Positions 9,901 through 17,678 of a stretch of DNA of 52,534 nucleotides are shown here, piece by piece; position 1 is the first letter of the stretch; each line of letters starts with the position of its first letter. Below the pieces are notes generated by a model. That model worked only from the letters and a program-made list of their open reading frames with translations. It did no database searches and was not told the DNA's origin. Source of the DNA: JAAYJT01 sp037446395 (lineage in GTDB: Bacteria > Bacteroidota > Bacteroidia > Bacteroidales > JAAYJT01); contig JBBIIP010000020.1 in NCBI GenBank assembly GCA_037446395.1, positions 1-52,534 on the forward strand. The letters run 5' to 3'. A program made the position numbers and the translations under genes.

Positions 9901-10166
9901 TTCTTGAGGTTTTTAAACCCGGCGGAACCATTCTGACCGAACCTGAAATATTATTGACTGACGGCAAGGTTTATCGCCCCGATCGGATTGTCATGCACGA
10001 TGATGCTTGCTGGATTTATGAATTTAAAACGGGTGCAAGGCACAATACCCACGAAGAGCAACTGAAGGGGTATATGCAGTTGTTGCATCAAATGAATTAC
10101 AAAAATATTCGCGGAATGCTCATTTATTTAGATGACACCTGTTCCACGGTCGAAATAAGCCTATAG
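6939..10166 (+). CDS. UvrD-family helicase with C-terminal nuclease (RecB/AddA-like)
   Basis: Cytoplasmic superfamily-1A helicase-nuclease of 1075 residues, likely used in processing double-strand breaks. Walker A is SSAGSGKT at residues 10-17, Walker B DEFQDTS at about 396-402, followed by GDAKQAIYRWRNGD. A late helicase motif MSIHKAKGLQFPVV lies near 748. The C-terminus has the H...PDR...EFK layout of a RecB-type PD-(D/E)XK nuclease: AFGSVAHYVL near 940, RPDRI near 1014, EFKTG near 1028. All key residues look intact. The partner subunit (AddB-like nuclease), often found next to such genes, is absent here: upstream is a T9SS protein and downstream a convergent permease gene. The gene's last 6 bases overlap the 3' end of that permease gene. 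Confidence 0.88.
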   Translation: MQEKFKVYKSSAGSGKTFTLVREFVAHVLLNPENFRRILAITFTNKAANEMKERIVGALVALSSEPELWSGSARLLVAPITNEHQLTDIQIKNLAAQAIRKILHNYTDFAVSTIDSFMQRVIRTFSTEINLPHNYEVELDTASLRLRAVDRLIDKVGIDEGLTDLLVDYTLNKVEDDKSWQVEHEIYKVAKSLFKDDGLEQREMLKDIHLEDFTSTFKNLRGWVRKYENQLAEIGDNSLNLIASRQLEISDFSYAEKGIAGYFLKLKTGKLQEAKKGNTYIHKAIHDDAWTKKNQLVHILEAINEIKPALIANYNEANRKLEDQFADYKLYKLLLEQLYATAVLANIERIIDEIKEEERILPISEFNRIVAGVTLSEPTPYIYEKIGVRFKHIMIDEFQDTSVLQWMNLLPLVENSLASNNFSLVVGDAKQAIYRWRNGDVEQFMNLPKLTRHFSKIDSEREQTLSRHYRSATLAMNFRSHKTIVEFNNALFSFLANRLPQNLAGIYGDIVQEYRSDKQDGYVQIDFIHKNTEEGYDERQCSILLSNLKSAVEDGYNLGDIAVLCRENKNCSLIARYLLENGIKVISSDSLLLGSSNKVNLVMACMRLLVNPSDQMAYAECINYLVQLNLIPTESLHECFVGLFGEKTDKWQNNFFDPEKFHKYLNARGIALDRCLLPTTSLYDMAEDLIRIFGFQKNEDIYLQFFCEELHQNALKNKLQADNLKSWWNEKGAEISVVFPENIDAVQVMSIHKAKGLQFPVVIYAFASSKVSMKDSYGWFDLDDPIVGNIRTAYLPYARLEDTALEKYKVSESEKSLLDLINIMYVACTRPEDRLYILTKVEDADDNKENSVHIFLREFVGSQVRDFIFRDGATYSIGKRSCITPVKNDLKPEDVVINGQEQTSNRLMEMAPKQMTILRNKVPESWLNNELCDARAFGSVAHYVLSKISSFEKANQVLDELLISGAIAPEFGGPLQNMLGNLAKIPAILEVFKPGGTILTEPEILLTDGKVYRPDRIVMHDDACWIYEFKTGARHNTHEEQLKGYMQLLHQMNYKNIRGMLIYLDDTCSTVEISL

Positions 10167-11402
10167 GGTTCCCGGCTTCTCGATTGTTTTAACGTCCAGG
10201 GCATCGCGCAGCCCATTTCCAAGGATCATGAACGCCCATACCATGATCATGATCGCTGCCCCGGGAAAAATAGCCAGATAAGCTTTATCAACGATAATAT
10301 AAGCATAGTTTTCTTTGATCATCGTGCCCCAGGAGGGCATGGGAGGCTGAACACCCAACCCAAGAAAACTCAAGCCGGCTTCGATGAGTATGGCTGAAGC
10401 AAAGTTGGCGGCAGAAATCACGATTACAGGGCCTAACACATTGGGTAATATATGCCTCAGAATGATGCGGGTGTGGCCAAAGCCCAAGGCACGGGCTGCT
10501 TTAATATATTCTTTTTCCCGCACCGATAAAATCTGCCCCCTGACCACCCGAGCCACTTCAACCCACATGGTTAGCCCTACGGCCACAAAAACCTGCCAAA
10601 AGCCTTTGCCCAAAGCAAATGTGATTGCAATTACCAGCAGCAATGCCGGAATTGACCATACCACATTGATCAGCCAAACAACAAATACATCCAGCCAGCC
10701 TCTGAAATAACCACCCAGGGCGCCAAGAAAAATTCCGGCTACCAGGGAAATAAGCACCGAAATCATCCCAACAGATAAGCTAATCCTGGTCCCAATCATC
10801 AACTGGCTGAGAACATCCCGGCCATATCTGTCTGATCCAAGTAAAAACCGCTTTGATGTAATATGTTTATCAACCACCACATGCCGGAGGTCGGTTATAG
10901 AATAGGCCACGACAACTTGGCCACGCGGTTGAACCCACACACTATCTCCTTCGGCTTTGTAGAAACTGTCCGGTTCGACAGAGAAAATCACATCGGCTAT
11001 CCGAAAGTGATGGTCTCTTTGGATTTCCCCAGGGAATGGGTCGAACTCGTAGAGTACGATTTCATCGCCTTCAAACTCATAGCTGTTAAATGGGATATAT
11101 TTATACTGATCGCGACGGCCAAAAATCATGGTTCTGAAAAACGATTGCGAATGCAATTCCTCGTTCTTTCTATATTTGAGCATGTTGGCCCTAAACAAAG
11201 GTTTTTGAGCTGAAATTTCAATGTATTGTTCGTTGGCGTAAGGTGTTTTGTCCGGAGTGATCAAATAACCCAACACAGAAATAAGTGATGCAAGGATTAG
11301 AATGGCAATCGCGGCCAGTGTGAGTTTATTCCGGCACAAACGCCTGAATACTTCTTTGCCTGGGCTGGAGGAAGGGATATATACTTTCTTGCGGAATAAC
11401 AT
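10161..11402 (-). CDS. ABC transporter permease, OppC/DppC type
   Basis: Inner-membrane permease of a peptide- or nickel-type importer (413 aa). One transmembrane helix lies at about residues 29-50, followed by a long polar stretch of ~130 residues. Then comes the canonical permease core: LLGSDRYGRDVLSQ, several helices, and the ATPase-contacting EAA loop (EYIKAARALGFGHTRI, about residues 297-312), with LSFLGLGVQPPMPSWG after it. The polar insert between helix 1 and the core is longer than in E. coli OppC and should lie in the periplasm. No substrate-binding protein, OppB partner or ATPase gene is adjacent, so it is an orphan. Its stop codon overlaps the convergent helicase gene by 6 bases. 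Confidence 0.88.
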   Translation of the reverse strand: MLFRKKVYIPSSSPGKEVFRRLCRNKLTLAAIAILILASLISVLGYLITPDKTPYANEQYIEISAQKPLFRANMLKYRKNEELHSQSFFRTMIFGRRDQYKYIPFNSYEFEGDEIVLYEFDPFPGEIQRDHHFRIADVIFSVEPDSFYKAEGDSVWVQPRGQVVVAYSITDLRHVVVDKHITSKRFLLGSDRYGRDVLSQLMIGTRISLSVGMISVLISLVAGIFLGALGGYFRGWLDVFVVWLINVVWSIPALLLVIAITFALGKGFWQVFVAVGLTMWVEVARVVRGQILSVREKEYIKAARALGFGHTRIILRHILPNVLGPVIVISAANFASAILIEAGLSFLGLGVQPPMPSWGTMIKENYAYIIVDKAYLAIFPGAAIMIMVWAFMILGNGLRDALDVKTIEKPGTL

Positions 11403-11484
11403 GCATACAAAGGTGCTGAAAAATTCCGAAGGATGCCTTTAATTAAAATCCTAAAAAACCCCAACCGACAATAAAAATATTGTT

Positions 11485-11492
11485 TACTTTTG
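11485..11492 (+). promoter_or_regulatory. Putative -7 box for corA leader (TACTTTTG)
   Basis: TACTTTTG matches the phylum's -7 consensus TAnnTTTG. Transcription would start near 11499, giving a 5' leader of about 118 bases. No clear -33 element is seen at the usual spacing. It is the only such box between the divergent permease gene and the CorA gene. Confidence 0.4.
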
Positions 11493-11518
11493 CTTCCATA
11501 AATCAATACGCATCAATC

Positions 11519-11557
11519 ATGGACGAAGGCCCGTGTCATAGTTGTACCAAGTTGTGA
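11519..11557 (+). CDS. Possible leader peptide of the corA gene (12 codons)
   Basis: ATG at 11519 opens a 12-codon frame, MDEGPCHSCTKL, ending in TGA at 11555-11557. It would lie about 20 bases into the predicted transcript. It carries two acidic residues and a proline right after the start, and a C-x-x-C pair. E. coli MgtL and similar Mg2+ leader peptides use early acidic and proline residues to destabilise the ribosome when Mg2+ is low; the resemblance is inferred. The stop lies 6 bases before the first arm of the competing hairpins. There is no Shine-Dalgarno in front, which is common in this phylum. A frame this short can occur by chance, so confidence is modest. Confidence 0.35.
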   Translation: MDEGPCHSCTKL

Positions 11558-11563
11558 ACTAGA

Positions 11564-11610
11564 CTGTAGGGAGATTCGTGGTTTCCTTGCAGCCCTAATT
11601 GTAAGGAGAC
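11564..11610 (+). promoter_or_regulatory. Leader with two mutually exclusive hairpins, SD-sequestering
   Basis: Three complementary segments precede the CorA start codon. Arm A (11564-11572, CTGTAGGGA) pairs with arm B (11584-11592, TCCTTGCAG) over 9 positions, and with wobbles up to 13. Arm B also pairs with arm C (11599-11607, TTGTAAGGA). That stem can extend to 12 bp (11581-11592 with 11599-11610) with a 6-base loop and three G-U pairs. Arm C contains the AAGGAG ribosome binding site, so B-C hides it and A-B frees it. This is the layout of a riboswitch or attenuator controlling translation. It does not match any riboswitch class I can recognise. Confidence 0.6.
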
Positions 11611-11616
11611 ATAAAA

Positions 11617-12546
11617 ATGATTAAAATTTTCAAAACATTTGGCGATTATTTCGAAATTGCCGATGCCGAAAAAGGTTGTTGGATAAATGTAACCCAACCT
11701 ACCCCCGAAGAGGTAAAAAGATTAACTGATGAGTTTCGGCTACCTGCTGACATCATCAACGACATTCTTGATGCTGACGAACGCCCGCGTGTAGAGTTTG
11801 AAGACTATTGGTCGGTGGTGATTATGCGCATTCCGGTCGAGAACTCATCCAATGGGGTACCCTATTCAACAATCCCGCTTGGAATTTTCATTACCGAAAA
11901 TTTTACGCTGACTCTGTGCTTTCAGAATAATGAACTTTTGCCCAACGAACACCCTTCCCCTTTCAGGGAACAATACAAAGAAATCACGGACAGCTATAAT
12001 TTCATTCTGCGGCTTTTCTTACGCTCAGGCAACCTCTACCTGAAATATCTAAAGCAGATCAATCAGCAAACCTCCGTAATTGAACAAGACCTTGAACGGT
12101 CAATAAAGAACAGGGAGTTAAACAAACTGTTGAAAATGGAAAAATGCCTGGTCTATTTCATCACCTCTATCAAAGCCAATGAAATTGTGTTGGCAAGGCT
12201 TCGGAACTCGAAAAAGATCACTACCGAAATCAACGAGGATTTGCTCGAAGATGCCATCATCGAAAACAAGCAGGCATTGGAAATGGCCCAAATTTATTCT
12301 GATATTCAAAGTGGCATGATGGATGCGTTTGCCTCGGTAATCTCGAACAACCTGAATGTTGTGATGAAACAGCTTACATTGATTTCAATTATTCTGATGA
12401 TCCCTACTTTAATTGCCAGCCTATTTGGAATGAATGTGCCCAACTTCATGGAAAATTCTTCCTGGGCTTTTGCCTCGATAGTCATCTTCGCATTTCTGCT
12501 TTCCTTCTTTGGTGTATTACTTTTCAGAAGAAGGCAATGGTTTTGA
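11617..12546 (+). CDS. corA: CorA-family divalent metal (Mg2+/Co2+) transporter
   Basis: Inner-membrane channel for Mg2+ or related divalent cations (309 aa). Residues 1 to about 245 form the cytoplasmic alpha/beta and long-helix funnel domain. Two transmembrane helices follow, with the family's GMN signature (FGMNVPNF, residues 271-273) at the end of the first. A short basic tail, FRRRQWF, closes the protein. Members with this compact size work as pentamers. The start is supported by AAGGAG placed 8 bases upstream, a strong Shine-Dalgarno for a phylum where such sites are usually weak. The upstream leader (11499-11616) appears able to hide this site, implying translational control, perhaps by Mg2+. 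The substrate cannot be fixed from sequence alone. Confidence 0.92.
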   Translation: MIKIFKTFGDYFEIADAEKGCWINVTQPTPEEVKRLTDEFRLPADIINDILDADERPRVEFEDYWSVVIMRIPVENSSNGVPYSTIPLGIFITENFTLTLCFQNNELLPNEHPSPFREQYKEITDSYNFILRLFLRSGNLYLKYLKQINQQTSVIEQDLERSIKNRELNKLLKMEKCLVYFITSIKANEIVLARLRNSKKITTEINEDLLEDAIIENKQALEMAQIYSDIQSGMMDAFASVISNNLNVVMKQLTLISIILMIPTLIASLFGMNVPNFMENSSWAFASIVIFAFLLSFFGVLLFRRRQWF

Positions 12547-12700
12547 GCCAATACCGGCGTATTTCATACTTATACAACCAATCCTAAGCGAATTCTTGTT
12601 GTATAATTTAATATTCCATTCAGGAAAAATGGATTGTCATACCAAAGAGAAGCTAAAAACGTTTTCATAGTCTAAAATACGTCACTTATTATCAAATGTG

Positions 12701-13960
12701 ATGAAAGATAAAATTAAAGACAACATTGATGATCCTGAACAGCTTGAGAAAATTTACAGAGATGATAAAAAAGGCTTTGAAAAAGCCTTCTTTGAAATTT
12801 ATACGGAGATCGCTGAGTTTAGAATCTCTGACTTTTGGAAAGCCAGATTAGAATATGATCGCTTAAACGATTATTCCTTTCAACCCAAAAAGACTGATTT
12901 ACTGTTTCTGTTTATTTCTTGTGCCATAGCGGGATTTCTTATTGAGATCCCGAAGATTTTCGATATCAACCTTGGGGCTTTCTCTTTCTATGAAAAAAAT
13001 GCCGGCCTTATCCTGTTGCTTGGAGTATCCATGTTTGCATTTTTTACGAAGGAGAAAATTAACCTTAAGCCGCTGGTAATTGCGTTTTTTGTATTAATCC
13101 TCTCGGCCTTATACATAAATTTCCTGCCTTCAAACCCGTATAGCGACTCCGTTTTCCTGGCATATCTGCACTTTCCACTATTTCTCTGGTGCCTCTATGG
13201 CCTGATTTATATTGACTTTGACACAAAGGATAAAGTCAAACGAATTGATTATATCAAGCACAACGGTGATTTGGCGATTATCCTGGCAATTTTAATCATC
13301 GCAGGTGCTATACTGTCAGGTGTGACCATTGGGCTGTTTGAAGTAATTGAGCTTAAGATTGAACGGTTTTATCAGGAGTATATCATCCTGATCGGATTGG
13401 TTTCTGCGCCGATCGTAGCAACTTATATCTTACGCAATTATCCTTTTATCGCAAACAAAATTGCCCCGATCATAGCAAATTTATTCAGCCCGCTCGTACT
13501 CATCACGCTGATAGTATACCTGGTTAGCATCATCATTACAGAGAAAAACCCATATAATGACAGAGATTTTTTAATTGCATTCAACCTCATGCTGTTGGGT
13601 GTGATGGCGATTATAGTATTTTCGATTACCGAAACTTCGGTAGATAAGAGACAACGTTTCAATGAACGGACACTTTTTGTGCTTTCAATTATTACGCTAA
13701 TCATTGATCTGGTTGCGTTATCTGCCATCCTTTACAGGCTTGGGGAGTTTGGATTTACCCCGAACAGGACAGCTGCTCTTGGCGCAAACTTATTGATTTT
13801 CGGGCATTTGGTATTGATTATGATAGATTTATATCGGGTTAATTTCAGAAACAAAGAAATCAAACAAGTTGAGTTGACCATAGCCCAATACTTGCCCGTG
13901 TATGCATTATGGACAATTTTTGTTGTTTTTGGGTTTCCATTCATATTTGGATTGAAATAA
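12701..13960 (+). CDS. DUF4153-like polytopic membrane protein
   Basis: Hydrophobic protein of about 419 residues with a soluble N-terminal ~65 residues (acidic and lysine-rich) followed by about 11 predicted membrane helices. The pattern, with a proline-poor core and a mid-protein loop around EVIELKIERFYQEYI, resembles DUF4153 proteins common in Bacteroidota, whose role is unknown. The ATG at 12701 is preferred to an adjacent in-frame GTG at 12698. The 154 bases between the CorA gene and this one hold no box I could recognise, so it may have its own promoter or be read through from corA. Family assignment rests on overall appearance. Confidence 0.65.
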   Translation: MKDKIKDNIDDPEQLEKIYRDDKKGFEKAFFEIYTEIAEFRISDFWKARLEYDRLNDYSFQPKKTDLLFLFISCAIAGFLIEIPKIFDINLGAFSFYEKNAGLILLLGVSMFAFFTKEKINLKPLVIAFFVLILSALYINFLPSNPYSDSVFLAYLHFPLFLWCLYGLIYIDFDTKDKVKRIDYIKHNGDLAIILAILIIAGAILSGVTIGLFEVIELKIERFYQEYIILIGLVSAPIVATYILRNYPFIANKIAPIIANLFSPLVLITLIVYLVSIIITEKNPYNDRDFLIAFNLMLLGVMAIIVFSITETSVDKRQRFNERTLFVLSIITLIIDLVALSAILYRLGEFGFTPNRTAALGANLLIFGHLVLIMIDLYRVNFRNKEIKQVELTIAQYLPVYALWTIFVVFGFPFIFGLK

Positions 13961-14158
13961 AATTTATCAGGGCCGGCTAAATAAAAAGCCAGGAATCCAA
14001 CAAGGGTTCTCACCAGCAGGTTGATATGAGATGCATCTGGCTGATCGTTGATTTTTTTGTCTTATCTTCTGTGCACAACGAAAATGCGCTGTGTGGAGAA
14101 TTTTTGGCTTGATCTTCGGGTAACCTGCAGGTCAAAATCTGAAGAAGATCAGAATTTC

Positions 14159-14166
14159 TATCTTTG
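14159..14166 (+). promoter_or_regulatory. Putative -7 box for glycosyltransferase (TATCTTTG)
   Basis: TATCTTTG fits the TAnnTTTG consensus and matches the exact octamer seen upstream of several other genes in this window. It lies only 15 bases before the ATG at 14181, so the transcript would have a very short leader or translation would begin at the second ATG (14199). No -33 TTTG was found at 19 bases. Confidence 0.4.
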
Positions 14167-14180
14167 CAACTACGGTATTA

Positions 14181-15092
14181 ATGAAGATTCTATTTTTAAT
14201 GAGTACACCAAAAGTAAATTTTAACAAAATTGAGGAGCCCAAAACCCCGTTATTCTCGATCCTCATTCCTTCGTGGAACAACCTTCCGCTGTTGAAAATC
14301 TGTATAAATGCTATTCGAAAAAATTCTTTTTATCACCATCAGGTGATTGTCCACGCAAACGAAGCTAACGATGGCACACTCGGGTGGCTGAAAGAAAACA
14401 AGATTAGCCATACGTATTCCGAGAAAAATGTAGGGGTATGTTATGGGTTCAATGCACCTTACCACTTAGCCGAAGCGGATTATATCTGCCTGCTCGATGA
14501 CGACATGTATGTTTGCCCCGGTTGGGATAAGGAACTATGGGAACAGATTCAGGCCATTGGCCACAATTATTTTTGTTTATCAGGAACCCTTATTCAACCA
14601 TCAAGCATTAAATATGGCTGCACGATTTCACCTTACAGTTTCGGAAAAAACGCATCAGAATTCGATGAGGCCAGGCTCCTTGAGACCTTTGATAAATTTG
14701 AATTCTCTGATTGGAATGGTTGCAACTGGTATCCGATGGTCGTTCATCGCCAGATATGGAACCTGGTGGGTGGCCTCAGCGTGGAATTCACTCCCGGGAT
14801 GTATTCTGATCCCGATTTCATGATGAAGTTCTGGCATTCGGGAGTTCGTTATTTCAAAGGCCTTTCGCAAAGCCGTGCCTATCACTTCCTTGAAACCACT
14901 ACGCGGCGGGTGAAAAAGAACAATGGCCGCAAGCAGTTTTTGTTGAAATGGGGAATCAGCAGCTCCACGTTCTTAAAATATTATCTCAGAATCGGAACCC
15001 CTTTTGAGGGGGAACTGCACGAGCCTGTGATGACAAAAAAATTTCGGTTTGATCTGCTTAGAAATCGAATAAGCAGAATTTTGGAACTTTAG
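14181..15092 (+). CDS. Family 2 glycosyltransferase
   Basis: Cytoplasmic GT-A fold enzyme of 303 residues, probably moving a sugar from a nucleotide donor to a cell-surface glycan. The N-terminus reads LFSILIPSWNNLPLLKICI, the usual GT2 nucleotide-binding opening. The donor- and metal-binding DDD motif sits in CLLDDDMYVCPGW near residue 108. There are no membrane helices. The C-terminal part (SRAYHFLETTTRRVKK) is basic and may recognise a phosphate-bearing acceptor. The second methionine (14199) is a possible start. The gene converges on a DegT-family aminotransferase, which often makes amino sugars, but a shared pathway is inference. Donor and acceptor are unknown. Confidence 0.82.
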   Translation: MKILFLMSTPKVNFNKIEEPKTPLFSILIPSWNNLPLLKICINAIRKNSFYHHQVIVHANEANDGTLGWLKENKISHTYSEKNVGVCYGFNAPYHLAEADYICLLDDDMYVCPGWDKELWEQIQAIGHNYFCLSGTLIQPSSIKYGCTISPYSFGKNASEFDEARLLETFDKFEFSDWNGCNWYPMVVHRQIWNLVGGLSVEFTPGMYSDPDFMMKFWHSGVRYFKGLSQSRAYHFLETTTRRVKKNNGRKQFLLKWGISSSTFLKYYLRIGTPFEGELHEPVMTKKFRFDLLRNRISRILEL

Positions 15093-15147
15093 CCTACCTC
15101 CCCTCGCTACCCTACCGGAACCGTGCAAATTTTATTCTAAAAACGAG

Positions 15148-16296
15148 TTACCAACCGCTTTTTATCACCTGGCCAATATATTCAACATCCTCGAGTGACA
15201 TCTTTTGGTGAAGCGGAAGCACCAGGTATTTATCTTCAACAGAATTCATATTATGCAAGTCGGGTCTTCGGCCTCCGAATATTGTATAACGATCGTTGCG
15301 GTAATGCACCTGCGCCGATTCAATATTATAGCTTCGGAGCTTTTTCATAAAATCTTTTCGGTTTTCAATTAATATTGTACACAACCAGGCTGCGTGCTCG
15401 CGGTCGGCAAATTCAGTTCCGATTACTTGCAGGCCATCAATTCCGGAAAGTTGTTTGATATACTCGGCAAACAATTGCTTTCTGTGTTTCAGGGTGTTAT
15501 CAAATTCGGCCAATGCAGCCAAACCCAGCGCCGCAGCAATGTCGTTCATATGGTATTTGAATCCTACCTCATGGATATCATTCAACCAATGTCCCATCTG
15601 CTTGGCTGTTCGGTCAATACCGAACCAACTGATGCGCTTGGCTTTCTCAACCAAATCTTTATTCTTGATGGTCAACATACCGCCGTCTCCTGTTGTGATA
15701 TGCTTGATGGCCTGAAATGAGAAGATTGAAAAATCAGTGATTTCTCCTATGTTTTGACCCTTGTAGGTGGCTCCCAGGGCATGTGCGGCATCGTCAATGA
15801 GCGGGATGTTGAATTCCTTTGCAATCCCAAGAAGTTCATCCAAATCGCAGGGCAGACCGGCATAATGCACGCAAACAATCGCTTTTGTCCGTTCGTTGAC
15901 CAGCTGCCTGACATGTTGAACATCAATATTCAAGGTATGGGGGTCAATATCGGCAAATATCACTTTTACGTGGTTATAAAGTAATGGAATGTTGGTGGCA
16001 GTGCAGGTGAAAACCGGCGTAACCACTTCGTCGCCCGGTTTCAGGCCCGCCAAAACATATCCGAGATGCAAGGCATCAGTGCCTGAGCCGAGAGCCATAG
16101 GAGTATTATCCGTAAGGAACTTTTTCTTGAATTCTATTTCGAATTGAGCCACTTTCGGGCCATGCCCAATCCACCTTGACTTCAAAACCTTCGATACTTC
16201 ATCAATCGCATTCGCAGGAATGTTAGGATAAAACAACACAATACCTTCGTGTTCGTGCATCAAAGGAAATTCATTCATTCCATTTGCTTTCATCAT
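15148..16296 (-). CDS. DegT/DnrJ/EryC1/StrS family aminotransferase
   Basis: Pyridoxal-phosphate enzyme (382 aa) of the sugar aminotransferase family, which converts keto-sugars on nucleotide carriers into amino sugars for surface polysaccharides or natural products. Seen: the substrate-entry block MALGSGTDALHLGYVLAGLKPGDEV near residue 80, DDAAHALGA near 170, and the SFQAIKHITTGDGGM segment whose lysine should bind PLP. The C-terminal half keeps the usual KRQLF-type helix and the HLPLH-like stretch (VLPLHQKMS). Length is normal. Three methionines occur within the first 13 residues, so the exact start is open. The gene stands alone, convergent to a glycosyltransferase, with a -7-like box at 16347-16354. 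Confidence 0.88.
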   Translation of the reverse strand: MMKANGMNEFPLMHEHEGIVLFYPNIPANAIDEVSKVLKSRWIGHGPKVAQFEIEFKKKFLTDNTPMALGSGTDALHLGYVLAGLKPGDEVVTPVFTCTATNIPLLYNHVKVIFADIDPHTLNIDVQHVRQLVNERTKAIVCVHYAGLPCDLDELLGIAKEFNIPLIDDAAHALGATYKGQNIGEITDFSIFSFQAIKHITTGDGGMLTIKNKDLVEKAKRISWFGIDRTAKQMGHWLNDIHEVGFKYHMNDIAAALGLAALAEFDNTLKHRKQLFAEYIKQLSGIDGLQVIGTEFADREHAAWLCTILIENRKDFMKKLRSYNIESAQVHYRNDRYTIFGGRRPDLHNMNSVEDKYLVLPLHQKMSLEDVEYIGQVIKSGW

Positions 16297-16346
16297 AATT
16301 TCAATTACCGGGATGATTACCTTTATTTGATGTTTTCAAAATCTGT

Positions 16347-16354
16347 CAAAAATA
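16347..16354 (-). promoter_or_regulatory. Putative -7 box for the DegT-family gene (TATTTTTG)
   Basis: The minus strand reads TATTTTTG, a TAnnTTTG match 50 bases upstream of the aminotransferase start. No -33 element at the standard spacing. The rest of the 419-base gap (16297-16715) shows no gene, RNA or clear repeat. Confidence 0.35.
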
Positions 16355-16715
16355 GTAAAAGAATCATATCTGAACACATCATCCACCGGTCGGGCGGCTT
16401 ACCGAATTTGCGAAAAGCTTATACTGACCCGAGAATCTGATTACTGTGCTCGCATTTTCCGTTTAAATAATTCCGTTTTGTAAGAATGTCATTGCGCTCG
16501 CAGGTTTGAATATTTGGAGTTATTATCTTCGCTCTGCTTTTGTCAAAACCTTCTTTTAAAAAGGATCAGAAAAGAAATGTATCTGAATCATGTTATTATG
16601 ACTTTTATCAGAGAACATATTTCGCAAAGCCCGTGGCGACAATGACCGTGAAAATTTATTCCGACTTTTATCGAACGAATGCGGCTTGGGTAATTCACAG
16701 GAAAACCAATCGGTT

Positions 16716-17678
16716 GTGAGGAAATTTTTATATTCCAATTCGGTTCAGGCCATCACGGCATGTATGCTGTGGTCAACTGCTTTTGCGGTAATTAAAATGG
16801 GGTTAAAATATTCTCCTCCCCTGCAATTTGCCGGAGTTCGATTCATTTTAAGCGGACTGATGGTGCTTGTTGTGATAAGACCGGAAATTCTGAAAACGCG
16901 CATTTCTGCATCACAAGTCCGGAAGATTCTACTCATTGGGTTCATTCAAACTTTTTTGCAATATGCGCTCTTCTATACCGGCATCATGTATGTTCCAGGT
17001 GCAATCAGTGCCCTGGTTATCGGGTCAGGGCCCTTGTTTGTTGCCCTGGTTGCACATTTTTCCATCAGGGATGATTTGCTTACGGGGCGAAAGATAGTGG
17101 CGGTGATTCTTGGAATTTTAGGGGTTGCAATCATAAGCATAGGAAGCAGTACCATCGTCAATACCAATCCTTACATTCTGTGGGGCATCCTCATTTTGCT
17201 TGCAAATAACTTGCTGGCAGGTATTGGCAATGTTATCGTTTCGCGCCACAGTCAGAACCTGCATCCACTTGTATTGAGTTCATTGAGTATGATTGTTGGG
17301 GGAATCATGCTCCTTGTATTGGGTATTATCACCGAGGATTGGCGTGTTGGCCCTTTTCCGTTGGCGTATTATTTATCGCTGGCCTGGTTGAGTTTTCTCT
17401 CCGCCGCAGCCATTTCGATTTGGTATTCTCTTCTGAAAAAACCGGGGATTAAGGTTTCGGAGCTCAATATGTGGAAGTTTATAATTCCACTTCTCGGCGC
17501 TGTTCTGAGTTGGGTTTTGCTGCCTGACGAATCGCCCAATTTAACTTCACTGTTGGGGATGGTGTTGATAGCGGCCGCTTTGATGACCATGAACCTAAAC
17601 ACAAGCCATCAAAGAAAGCTAAATGCCTTATTCGCTCGGCAGGCCGGCAAGCAGGGCAATAAAAAACCTATTGAATAA
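16716..17678 (+). CDS. EamA-family (DMT) transporter
   Basis: Inner-membrane protein of about 320 residues with ten predicted transmembrane helices in two EamA halves (roughly residues 7-140 and 150-290), the layout of drug/metabolite exporters. The first half opens with AITACMLWSTAFAVIKMGL and a conserved FAGVRF. Members export amino acids, nucleosides or other metabolites; the substrate cannot be predicted. No ATG precedes the first helix. A GTG at 16716 gives VRKFLYSNSVQ, a typical EamA start, and has AGGAAAA a little upstream; a TTG at 16686 would add ten residues. The last 11 bases overlap the 3' end of the convergent lipoprotein gene. Confidence 0.85.
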   Translation: MRKFLYSNSVQAITACMLWSTAFAVIKMGLKYSPPLQFAGVRFILSGLMVLVVIRPEILKTRISASQVRKILLIGFIQTFLQYALFYTGIMYVPGAISALVIGSGPLFVALVAHFSIRDDLLTGRKIVAVILGILGVAIISIGSSTIVNTNPYILWGILILLANNLLAGIGNVIVSRHSQNLHPLVLSSLSMIVGGIMLLVLGIITEDWRVGPFPLAYYLSLAWLSFLSAAAISIWYSLLKKPGIKVSELNMWKFIIPLLGAVLSWVLLPDESPNLTSLLGMVLIAAALMTMNLNTSHQRKLNALFARQAGKQGNKKPIE

